Position numbers and translations under genes: made by a program
Notes under the pieces: generated by a model
The model's database searches: none
What the model saw: only the letters and a program-made list of their open reading frames with translations
Told to the model about the DNA's origin: nothing
DNA from: a bacterium UBP14_UBA6098
GTDB taxonomy: Bacteria; UBP14; UBA6098
DNA: 31,511 bases
Assembly: GCA_002428525.1 (NCBI GenBank)
Contig: DIWU01000021.1
Location: 1-31,511 of the forward strand
Direction of reading: 5' to 3'
Shown here: positions 1 through 6,711 of the stretch, one piece after another
Layout: every line of letters begins with the position of its first letter
Numbering within the stretch: the first letter of the stretch is position 1

Positions 1-1
1 C

Positions 2-46
2 GAGGAGACCGAGGCATGTCCGCCGAAGGGGATAGAGGTAATGTAA
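2..46 (+). CDS. possible C-terminal tail of an upstream gene (partial)
   Basis: Reading frame 2 is open from the window edge and stops at TAA 44-46, giving 14 residues that end EETEACPPKGIEVM. The strong terminator at 76-102 lies 30 bases further on, which is where a gene end is expected. Frame 3 also closes early (TAG at 33-35), so the choice of frame rests only on distance to the terminator. Too short to identify; the true gene could equally end before the window. Confidence 0.25.
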   Translation, partial: EETEACPPKGIEVM

Positions 47-75
47 AATGTATAATGTATAATGATTTACAGGAG

Positions 76-102
76 GGGCGGCTTGGAGGCCGCCCTTTTT
101 TT
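76..102 (+). terminator. Rho-independent terminator
   Basis: A perfect 7-bp stem GGGCGGC (76-82) / GCCGCCC (89-95) with loop TTGGAG is followed directly by seven T (96-102). It faces plus-strand transcription entering from the left edge and separates that unit from ligA. Confidence 0.9.
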
Positions 103-142
103 GTCGGCACGGCCGACGGCGGGTCGATACGATCGACGGCGG
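103..142. repeat. two 20-bp tandem hairpin units
   Basis: Unit 1 (103-122) is GTCGGC-ACG-GCCGAC plus GGCGG; unit 2 (123-142) is GTCGAT-ACG-ATCGAC plus GGCGG. Both units form a perfect 6-bp stem with an ACG loop. The stem differences between units are compensated on both arms, so pairing is kept while sequence changes. They sit immediately after the T-tract of the terminator. Confidence 0.7.
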
Positions 143-214
143 TTGTCTTCTGTCGGAGGTGGATTTTCCCGCGGAATTCATTCCGACCCTTCGGGACGGG
201 CCGCGGAGGGGGGC

Positions 215-309
215 TTCGATACGGGCATGAGAATGCCCTACTCAGCCACCGGCACTTCGACTTCGCTCAGTGACCACCGGTCGTTGAGTAGAGCTTCGCT
301 CGTATCGAA
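215..309. repeat. multi-arm palindromic intergenic repeat
   Basis: Outer arms TTCGATACG (215-223) and CGTATCGAA (301-309) enclose three side arms: GGCAT-GAGA-ATGCC (224-237), a branched arm closed by CTACTCA (238-244) / TGAGTAG (285-291), and GAGC-TTC-GCTC (291-301). Within the middle arm, CTCAGTGACC and GGTCGTTGAG (267-286) can form ten pairs, two of them G-T, around ACC. The 12-mer CGTATCGAAACG at 301-312 recurs at 337-348. The CTTCGACTTCGCTCAGTG-like text resembles dispersed palindromic repeats seen in many uncultured bacterial genomes. No transposase is encoded. Confidence 0.65.
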
Positions 310-348
310 ACGCGTTCGCCCTGTTGCCCCGAAGGGCGTATCGAAACG

Positions 349-594
349 GCATTTCACAAGGGTGGCCGGGGGCGGCGCGCTGGCGCGGGGGTGGTCTTGG
401 GGTTGCGGAGGGGATTTTTGTGCGGCGAAAAAATGTCTGTTAGCGCCAGACTGCCGAATCGCAAAAATCGTGACAGCGCGCGGGGTGGGCGAAATCAGCG
501 CAATCAACCTCACTCGGAAACGCGCACTCCTAAGCGCTTCGTGTAAACCGCCTTTTGCCTTTTGCCCAACACCCATAACCCAATACCTTCTATA
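349..594. other. intergenic region, no gene seen
   Basis: Together with the repeats to its left this makes a stretch of more than 500 bases without a convincing gene. Open frames across it run through the palindromic repeats, lack ribosome binding sites and have repeat-derived, compositionally odd translations. I see no tRNA, riboswitch or other named element here. Confidence 0.5.
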
Positions 595-622
595 TTGACT
601 CCGGTCGAAAATCAATTATCTT
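595..622 (+). promoter_or_regulatory. candidate promoter of ligA
   Basis: TTGACT (595-600, 5 of 6 to the -35 consensus), a 16-base spacer, and TATCTT (617-622, 4 of 6 to the -10). The expected start of transcription falls at about 629-630, which is the A of the ligA ATG, so the message would have little or no leader. Confidence 0.45.
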
Positions 623-629
623 TAGAAAC

Positions 630-2651
630 ATGGAAGACCTATTCAGCAAACAGGGCGAGATCGAGCGGCTTCGCGAGGAGATCCGAAGGCATAACTACAA
701 TTATTATGTCCTCGATAGGCCGACGATCTCCGACGCCGAGTTCGACGCGCTGTTCGACAGGCTTCTCAAGCTCGAGGCGGAAAACCCCGAGCTCATCACG
801 CCCGACTCGCCGACGCAGAGGGTTGGCGCGGAACCCTCGAAGGAGTTTCAGCAGGTTCGACACAATCTCCCGATGCTCAGCCTGAGCAAGGCCACGGCCG
901 AGGGCGAATTCTTCGCGTTCAACACGCGAGTCCGCGACGCGCTATCGGTGGCGCTCGACCAAATAAAATACACCTGCGAGCCGAAGCTCGACGGGCTGGC
1001 AATCGAGGTTGTTTATGAAAACGGCTCACTTGTGCAGGCCTCGACGCGCGGCGACGGTGTTGTCGGCGAGGATGTGACTGCGAATGTCCGCACTATCGGC
1101 TCGATTCCGCTTCGCCTTAGGCGAGAGCTTTCACGGGTCGAGGTTCGCGGCGAGGTGATCTTCCCGAAGGCGAAATTCGAGCGGATGAACTCCGAGCGCG
1201 CCCTTCGCGGCGAGGAGCCGTTTGCAAACCCGCGAAACGCCGCCGCCGGGAGCCTGCGCCAGCTCGATTCAAAGATTACGGCGAGCCGCCCGCTGGACGC
1301 GATGTTTTACGGCCTCGGCCAAATCGAGGGCGCGGTCGCCCCGCGAACTCATTGGGAGGAGCTCGATTTCATCGCGGAGTTGGGGCTGAAAAGGGTTTTC
1401 CACGCTAAAAGATGCGATGGGGCGGTGGAGGTTCGCGAGTATTTCAACGAGATTGCCGCCCTACGAGACGGCCTCGATTTCGAGATAGACGGCGTTGTGG
1501 TCAAGGTCGATGATATCGAGAAACAGGGCATCCTCGGCGAGATCGCCCGAAGCCCGCGCTGGGCGGTGGCATGGAAATTCCCCGCGCAAGAAAAGATCAC
1601 AAAACTCCTCGATGTTCTCTGGAATGTCGGCCGGACGGCGACGGTGACGCCGGTTGCTGTCTTGGAGCCGGTTGAGCTTTCCGGCGCGACTGTTAGGCGC
1701 GCGAGCCTTCATAACGAGGATCAGATTGCCCGCCTCGGGATAAAAATCGGCGATACGGTGATTGTCCGCAGGGCCGGCGATGTTATCCCCGAGGTGGTCG
1801 AGCCGGTGGTCGAGCTTCGTTCCGGTGCGGAAAAAGAGATTACCCCCCCGGAGAATTGCCCGGTCTGCGGGGCGCTTCTTGTCAAGGAGGAGGGCGACGC
1901 CTTCCGCAGATGCCCGAATATCAGCTGTCCGGCGATAATCGCGGAGACTATCGAGCATTGGGCCTCGCGCTCCGCGATGGATATCGACGGCCTTGGCCCG
2001 AAGCAGATCGAGCAGTTCCTCTCTGCCGGCCTAATCGCCGATGTCGCCGATTTATATAAACTTACGAAAGACCAGCTTGTCAAGCTCGACCGTTTCGCCG
2101 AAAAAAGCGCCGAGAACCTCCTCCGCGCAATCGCCGAATCGAAACGCAGGCCGCTTTGGCGCTTCATTCATGCCCTCGGAATCCGCCATGTCGGCGAGGT
2201 CGTCGCGAGGACACTCGCAGAAAACCTCTCGTCGATAGAAGCGCTTCAATCCGCACAACCAGAAGAACTCACAGCGATCGAGGGTATCGGCCCGGAGATT
2301 ACCGCCTCGGTCGTGAATTTCTTTTCAAACGAACAAAATCGAGCATTGCTCGCGAAGCTCAAATCGGCAGGTATTGAGCCGCAAGGCCCGGAGGTTGTTA
2401 ATGCGCCGAAATTTCTTCAAGACCTGACCTTCGTCATAACCGGCACTCTTTCGCGCCCGCGCGAGGAGATCAAAGCGATGCTGACCGCCGCCGGGGCAAA
2501 GGTCACCGGAACGGTTTCCGCGAAGACCGATTACCTTATCGCCGGCGAGTCCACCGGAAGCAAGCTCGATGACGCCCAAAAACTCGGCATCGCGATCCTC
2601 GACGAGACCGCCCTCGAAGCACTTATCGAGACGAAAAAGGCCTCTCGATAA
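630..2651 (+). CDS. ligA: NAD-dependent DNA ligase LigA
   Basis: Seals nicks in duplex DNA during replication and repair, using NAD+ to adenylate an active-site lysine. At 673 residues it is the usual length for the family. Visible parts in order: the N-terminal Ia region with the HNYNYYVLD and ISDAEFD motifs (21-40); the adenylation domain with CEPKLDGLAI, catalytic Lys119; the OB fold near 316-400; a zinc finger with Cys410, 413, 428 and 433; helix-hairpin-helix repeats about 440-585, including HALGIRHVGEVVA; and a BRCT domain from about 596 to the end. All key residues are present, so it should be active. The ATG at 630 fits the conserved N-terminus, although no Shine-Dalgarno site precedes it; see the candidate promoter directly upstream. 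It stands alone between a repeat region and a palindromic element. Confidence 0.97.
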   Translation: MEDLFSKQGEIERLREEIRRHNYNYYVLDRPTISDAEFDALFDRLLKLEAENPELITPDSPTQRVGAEPSKEFQQVRHNLPMLSLSKATAEGEFFAFNTRVRDALSVALDQIKYTCEPKLDGLAIEVVYENGSLVQASTRGDGVVGEDVTANVRTIGSIPLRLRRELSRVEVRGEVIFPKAKFERMNSERALRGEEPFANPRNAAAGSLRQLDSKITASRPLDAMFYGLGQIEGAVAPRTHWEELDFIAELGLKRVFHAKRCDGAVEVREYFNEIAALRDGLDFEIDGVVVKVDDIEKQGILGEIARSPRWAVAWKFPAQEKITKLLDVLWNVGRTATVTPVAVLEPVELSGATVRRASLHNEDQIARLGIKIGDTVIVRRAGDVIPEVVEPVVELRSGAEKEITPPENCPVCGALLVKEEGDAFRRCPNISCPAIIAETIEHWASRSAMDIDGLGPKQIEQFLSAGLIADVADLYKLTKDQLVKLDRFAEKSAENLLRAIAESKRRPLWRFIHALGIRHVGEVVARTLAENLSSIEALQSAQPEELTAIEGIGPEITASVVNFFSNEQNRALLAKLKSAGIEPQGPEVVNAPKFLQDLTFVITGTLSRPREEIKAMLTAAGAKVTGTVSAKTDYLIAGESTGSKLDDAQKLGIAILDETALEALIETKKASR

Positions 2652-2690
2652 TTCAAGATTTTTTCATGGCAAAAAATTTCTCTCGCAAAA

Positions 2691-2841
2691 ACCCCCGGGG
2701 CGTCGTGATTCCGACGGCCTTCGGGAAAGCTCGCTTTCCCGGGCCGCCGGAATCGCCGGCCGAGCGTAGCGAAGTGATAGTATGAAACAAATTTTTTTCC
2801 GCTCGGCCGGCCCGCGCATGCGCGGACGACGCCCGGGGGGT
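2691..2841. repeat. fully paired three-arm palindromic element (151 bp)
   Basis: Outer stem: 2691-2706 (ACCCCCGGGGCGTCGT) pairs with 2826-2841, 15 of 16. Inside, three hairpins tile the sequence with no base left over. Arm A is 2707-2754: 13-bp stem GATTCCGACGGCC / GGCCGCCGGAATC with one mismatch, topped by CGGGAAAG-CTCG-CTTTCCCG. Arm B is 2755-2811: perfect 11-bp stem GCCGGCCGAGC / GCTCGGCCGGC, with a 35-base loop containing T7. Arm C is 2812-2825: the perfect palindrome CCGCGCATGCGCGG. No open frame of substance crosses it. It may be a mobile palindromic repeat (REP- or MITE-like) or an RNA structure; it could also help end ligA transcription. Confidence 0.75.
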
Positions 2842-2907
2842 GTGTTATAAATAGAGTGTCGATAGAAATTAATAGCTTAAAATATAATGGTTGGTTTATT
2901 TTTTCCT

Positions 2908-2936
2908 TTGACAAATGGATTATATAATCTTATAAT
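2908..2936 (+). promoter_or_regulatory. perfect-consensus sigma-70-type promoter for secD-secF
   Basis: TTGACA (2908-2913), a 17-base spacer and TATAAT (2931-2936): both hexamers and the spacing match the housekeeping consensus exactly. Transcription should begin near 2943, leaving a leader of about 78 bases before secD. The sequence upstream is AT-rich, as in strong promoters. It is the only promoter this strong that I found in the window. Confidence 0.85.
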
Positions 2937-2947
2937 CGTGAATTCTT

Positions 2948-2995
2948 ATGTTTGGAGGGTGGAGAATGCCGTCCTCTATTGAATTGAATTTATGA
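2948..2995 (+). other. possible 15-codon upstream ORF in the secD leader
   Basis: ATG 2948 to TGA 2993-2995 encodes MFGGWRMPSSIELNL, starting about five bases after the predicted transcription start. It has no Shine-Dalgarno site, so translation would have to be leaderless-like. Reported only because it lies in the leader of a secretion operon; it may be chance. Confidence 0.2.
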
Positions 2996-3020
2996 CGAAT
3001 AACAATATAAGGAGGAGAAC

Positions 3021-5021
3021 ATGCGCGGCGCGCAGGTTTGGCGAATGATTGTCACGGTAGTTCTCGTGATATTGTCTCTTTACTTCCTCTATCCAACGCT
3101 TAGGCTCAGCTTGTTGACCGAGAGGGATAAAGTCGAGCGTCCGGATTTAGAGCAGAAATTTTCTGCGAAATCGATTAAATTGGGGTTAGACCTTCAGGGC
3201 GGGATGGATCTTCTGATGGAGCCCGACATGGTCAGCCTCCTAACAACAAAGGCAACAAAGCGCGATGGCCAGTTTATCGCGGCACTTCGCGAGGCCGAAA
3301 AACTCTCCGATTCCCAGAACAGGGACTTTATCGAGGTGTTGCCCGGTATATTGCGCAGGGAGAAGATCGACATAGTCGAATACTTCCCGAATCTCGGCGG
3401 CAACGAGAGCGAGGTTCTTAACGCGATCCGCGAAGAGCGGACAAAGGCGGTCGATGGAGCGCTCGAGGTAGTCCGTAGCCGTGTTGACCAATTCGGTGTC
3501 ACCGAGCCTGTTATTCAGAAGGCCGGCAACGACCGAATCATGGTTGCACTTCCGGGGGTTCAAGACGCCGAACGCGCACGGGCCTTGATCAAAGAAACCG
3601 CTATCCTCCAATTCCAGCTTGTTCGCAGGGATAGAGAGGTGTCGCAGGCCGTCGAGAAGATCGATGCCGTTCTTCGTGAGAATCCGAACCTCATCACAGA
3701 GGCCTACCGTCAGGAACTCGAGAAAGAGAAGGGCGAGACCGTTCCGGTAGTCAACGAATCGTCCGATCAGGCCGATGTCACAGCCTCCGGAGACGAAAAG
3801 GCTATCGAGGATAAGGTCGCTTCCACCGGAGAGCTTGTCCCCGCGGAGGAGGATTCCGTTGCGGAACCTGAAGAGGAAGAGGCCGTTGCCACTTCGGATA
3901 TCTTTGGCGAGGATAGCAGTATCATCTCTCCCGAGGATCTGCCCTTCGATGCCGCCGCCGGAGAAATTAATCGCCCCTTCAGCCAGCATATAGAGGTCGA
4001 GGGCGATGTCATTATGGTTCCCCGTAGCGAATACACTATCGTGAACCGTATAATCCAGATTCCCGAGGTCATCGATGCCTTGCCTCGCGGCGGTGTTCTT
4101 GTCTGGGCCGCGAAGGACGAGATCATCCGCGGCGTTCAATACAGATTCCTTTATCTTCTTAGCGATAAGGTCGAGCTTACCGGCGATCGTATCGAGAAGG
4201 CCAGTTTTGGCTTCGGTAGCGGCGGCGACCCGCAATCTGCCGGCAAGCCCGTTGTCAATCTCGGCTTCGACGCGCAGGGAAGCCGCATATTCGCGCAGGT
4301 CACCGGCTCGAACATCGGCAGAAGGCTCGCTATCGTCCTCAACGAGAGGGTTTATTCGGCCCCGAATATCAAGGGCAAAATTACCGGCGACGCTCAGATT
4401 ACAGGTATTGAAGAGCTCGACGAGGCCAAGATGATAAGCATCGTGCTTCGCGCCGGCTCGCTACCCGTTCCGCTCAACATCAAAAGCGAGCGCACAGTTG
4501 GACCGTCCTTGGGCGAGGACTCGATTCGCAAGGGTGTTATGGCGGCTGTTATTGGTTTGTTCGTTGTGGCTTTGTTCATGATCATGTATTACAAAATGGG
4601 CGGCGTGATTGCTGATATCGCGCTGGTTCTCAACCTCGTCGCGCTGATGGCCGGAATGGCGGCGTTCCGCGCGACTCTGACGCTCCCGGGTATCGCCGGA
4701 ATTATCTTAACGATTGGTATGGCGGTCGATGCGAATGTGCTTATATTCGAGCGAATTCGCGAGGAACTCAGGTCGGGCAAGACGATTAGGACGGCTATCG
4801 ATGCCGGCTATTCACGCGCCTTCACAACGATTATCGACGCGAATATCACGACGCTCATCACCGCCGCAATCCTCTACAATTTCGGCACAGGGCCGATCAA
4901 GGGCTTTGCAGTGACATTGTTCATGGGCATCATAATCAGCATGATCACCGCCATCGTTGTCACGAGGCTCATATTCGAGTTCGTCACATCGAGGCGCCAT
5001 ATCGAAAAGCTTTCTATATAA
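3021..5021 (+). CDS. secD: protein translocase subunit SecD
   Basis: Inner-membrane RND-type subunit that works with SecF to drive the late, proton-motive-force-dependent steps of Sec export. One N-terminal membrane segment (about 8-25) is followed by the family signature LGLDLQGGMDLLM, a large periplasmic region with RSRVDQFGVTEP and DRIMVALPGV (P1 domain), and five closely spaced C-terminal membrane segments from about 505. The conserved membrane motif GMAVDANVLIFERIREEL, with Asp570, is intact. Length 666 is longer than many SecD proteins, largely because of an acidic Glu/Asp/Ser-rich segment at about residues 244-312. The start has GGAGGAG just upstream. It is the first gene of the secD-secF-orf unit, driven by the promoter at 2908-2936. 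Confidence 0.96.
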   Translation: MRGAQVWRMIVTVVLVILSLYFLYPTLRLSLLTERDKVERPDLEQKFSAKSIKLGLDLQGGMDLLMEPDMVSLLTTKATKRDGQFIAALREAEKLSDSQNRDFIEVLPGILRREKIDIVEYFPNLGGNESEVLNAIREERTKAVDGALEVVRSRVDQFGVTEPVIQKAGNDRIMVALPGVQDAERARALIKETAILQFQLVRRDREVSQAVEKIDAVLRENPNLITEAYRQELEKEKGETVPVVNESSDQADVTASGDEKAIEDKVASTGELVPAEEDSVAEPEEEEAVATSDIFGEDSSIISPEDLPFDAAAGEINRPFSQHIEVEGDVIMVPRSEYTIVNRIIQIPEVIDALPRGGVLVWAAKDEIIRGVQYRFLYLLSDKVELTGDRIEKASFGFGSGGDPQSAGKPVVNLGFDAQGSRIFAQVTGSNIGRRLAIVLNERVYSAPNIKGKITGDAQITGIEELDEAKMISIVLRAGSLPVPLNIKSERTVGPSLGEDSIRKGVMAAVIGLFVVALFMIMYYKMGGVIADIALVLNLVALMAGMAAFRATLTLPGIAGIILTIGMAVDANVLIFERIREELRSGKTIRTAIDAGYSRAFTTIIDANITTLITAAILYNFGTGPIKGFAVTLFMGIIISMITAIVVTRLIFEFVTSRRHIEKLSI

Positions 5022-5036
5022 TGGTCAGGAGATAAG

Positions 5037-5951
5037 ATGGAATTCCTCAAAGATACCAGTTGGGATTTCTTGGGCAAGCGGAAGTTCGCCTTCGCGCTCA
5101 GCGGGCTTCTGATTCTTGCGACTATAGTCGCCCTCGTTATCAACGGCGGCCCTAGGTATAACATCGACTTTAAAGGCGGCGAGATACTCGAGGTCGGCTT
5201 CGACAAAACAGCCAATTTAGCCGAGATTCGTTCGATAGTTGACGGTCTGGGCATCTCGGATGCCGAGATTCAATCCTTGGAGGACGGCAGTGTCGTTCTC
5301 TTCAAGATACCCACCGATATAGAAATTGACGGCAAAACGCCCAGCGAGGCCGTTATGGAGCAACTTCGGGTCAAGTATAGCGAAAGCTCGATAGATCTTC
5401 GCCGGCAGGAACTTGTCGGCCCGAAGGTTTCGGGAGAGCTTCGCACTCAGGCTATCTGGGCCACTCTTTTCGCGCTACTTGGGATCTTGATCTATGTCAC
5501 GATCCGCTTCAAGTTCCGCTTCGGAGTCGGCGCCGTTGTGGCCTTGTTCCATGATGTCATCATCACGGTCGGCCTGCTCACGATATTTGGAAGAGAGATC
5601 TCTCTGCCGGTCGTCGCGGCTATCCTCACGATAGTCGGCTACTCTATCAACGATACAATCGTTGTCTCCGACCGTATTCGCGAGAACACGAGGATTCTCT
5701 TCAGAGAGAAGTTCGACGACCTCGTCAACCGCTCCCTCAATCAAACAATCACTCGGACTATGCTGACAAGCCTTACAACCTTGTTCGTCGTCATATGTTT
5801 GTTCTTTTTCGGCGGATCGGTTATCCACGATTTCTCGCTGACGCTTATTATCGGCATCATTGTTGGAACATACAGCTCGATCTTTATTGTCAGCCCGATA
5901 GTTGTTGCGTGGGAGCATGCCTCTCCAAAGAAGATAGGCGGCAAAAAATAA
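5037..5951 (+). CDS. secF: protein translocase subunit SecF
   Basis: Partner of SecD in the inner-membrane SecDF complex. At 304 residues it has the normal SecF layout: an N-terminal membrane helix (about 18-36), the signature NIDFKGGEILEVGF, a periplasmic domain ending in RRQELVGPKVSGEL, and five C-terminal membrane segments. The family motif GYSINDTIVVSDRIRENTR is present and aligns with the SecD Asp motif. It starts 15 bases after the secD stop with an AGGAGA Shine-Dalgarno site, so the two are cotranscribed. There is no terminator before the next gene, 60 bases downstream. Confidence 0.96.
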   Translation: MEFLKDTSWDFLGKRKFAFALSGLLILATIVALVINGGPRYNIDFKGGEILEVGFDKTANLAEIRSIVDGLGISDAEIQSLEDGSVVLFKIPTDIEIDGKTPSEAVMEQLRVKYSESSIDLRRQELVGPKVSGELRTQAIWATLFALLGILIYVTIRFKFRFGVGAVVALFHDVIITVGLLTIFGREISLPVVAAILTIVGYSINDTIVVSDRIRENTRILFREKFDDLVNRSLNQTITRTMLTSLTTLFVVICLFFFGGSVIHDFSLTLIIGIIVGTYSSIFIVSPIVVAWEHASPKKIGGKK

Positions 5952-6011
5952 GATTATCTCGATTTCTCCGGCTTCAATAAATTTAATTCAATAATATTTC
6001 GAGGAGATTAG

Positions 6012-6548
6012 ATGACGGAATTCTCAGCATTATCGCCATCCGCCGAGGTTAAAGGTAGAACGATGCGTGCTATTATCGAGGGGATGATGAACAAGGATGT
6101 CGCTTGGGCGATACTTGCAAAATACGGCATTACGGAGATCGATCCTGAAAAGTGGTATCCCGAGCAAAGCTGGCTCGATGCCTTCACGGATATTGCTTCG
6201 GAGTTAGGCGACGCGGCGCTTTTCGCGATCGGCAAGGAGGTTCCAGAGGTTCTCGATTTAAGCATAATAAATGTCAAAACCGCCCGCGAGGCTATCGAGA
6301 AACTCAACGAACTTTATCAAGCCCATCATAGAGGCGGCGACTCCGGCGAGTATATTATAACCGATCTCGACGACAATTCGGCGCGCATTATCAGCCGCAA
6401 CCCGCGCCCCTGCGCCTACGATATGGGCTTTCTGAAGGCCTATATCGAGCGTTACAACAACGGCAAACCGGTGTCGATCACACATGAAGACGATATGTGC
6501 TGTCGGGGACTTCAATTCCCCGAATGTGTATATATCGTTAAATGGTGA
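6012..6548 (+). CDS. uncharacterised protein, possibly V4R/DUF2378-like
   Basis: I do not recognise this 178-residue protein with certainty. It has no signal peptide or membrane segment, so it should be cytoplasmic. The N-terminal half (EVKGRTMRAIIEG, then the WYPEQSWLDAFTDIASELGD region) and the ending MCCRGLQFPECVYIVKW, with Cys-rich G-x4-C-x-Y-x-V-K-W, recall proteins of the V4R / DUF2378 / haem-NO-binding-like superfamily, which sense small hydrophobic or haem-type ligands; that similarity is weak and by eye. The start follows CGAGGAGATTAG. It is the last gene of the secD-secF unit and is followed by a terminator, so it is probably cotranscribed with the translocase genes, for no reason evident from its sequence. 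Confidence 0.8.
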   Translation: MTEFSALSPSAEVKGRTMRAIIEGMMNKDVAWAILAKYGITEIDPEKWYPEQSWLDAFTDIASELGDAALFAIGKEVPEVLDLSIINVKTAREAIEKLNELYQAHHRGGDSGEYIITDLDDNSARIISRNPRPCAYDMGFLKAYIERYNNGKPVSITHEDDMCCRGLQFPECVYIVKW

Positions 6549-6571
6549 GAAAGCCCTCGGATATGAAACTC

Positions 6572-6599
6572 AAGCCCGGCCGTCAGGTCGGGTTTTTTT
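6572..6599 (+). terminator. Rho-independent terminator of the secD-secF-orf unit
   Basis: CCCGGCC (6575-6581) pairs with GGTCGGG (6586-6592), including one G-T pair, around the loop GTCA. Seven T follow (6593-6599), and AA upstream can extend the stem into them. Confidence 0.88.
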
Positions 6600-6600
6600 A

Positions 6601-6631
6601 TTGCTGTTTTTTAGCTTATAATAACTATAAT
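6601..6631 (+). promoter_or_regulatory. possible promoter of the OmpA-family gene
   Basis: Two perfect TATAAT hexamers occur at 6617-6622 and 6626-6631 in an AT-rich stretch right after the terminator. The best -35 candidate is TTGCTG (6601-6606), 19 bases before the second hexamer, which is longer than ideal. A promoter is needed here because the preceding unit is terminated. Confidence 0.4.
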
Positions 6632-6711
6632 TAGATTTTATAGGGGTCGAAGCGGGTTTTTCTCAATTGCCTCGAGATCAAAGCTCGCATCTGTTAGAAC
6701 TGTGGGTTTAT

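Noticed and set aside
62..615. Open frames of 125 and 178 codons on both strands before ligA
   Set aside because: They run through palindromic repeats and the terminator, have no ribosome sites, and give low-complexity basic translations.
2691..2841. The three-arm palindrome considered as a tRNA gene
   Set aside because: The cloverleaf look is superficial: stems are 11 to 16 bp, no anticodon or T-loop consensus is present, and the size is twice that of a tRNA.
3240..4235. 331-codon minus-strand open frame inside secD
   Set aside because: Antisense shadow of secD, which has all family motifs; no ribosome site.
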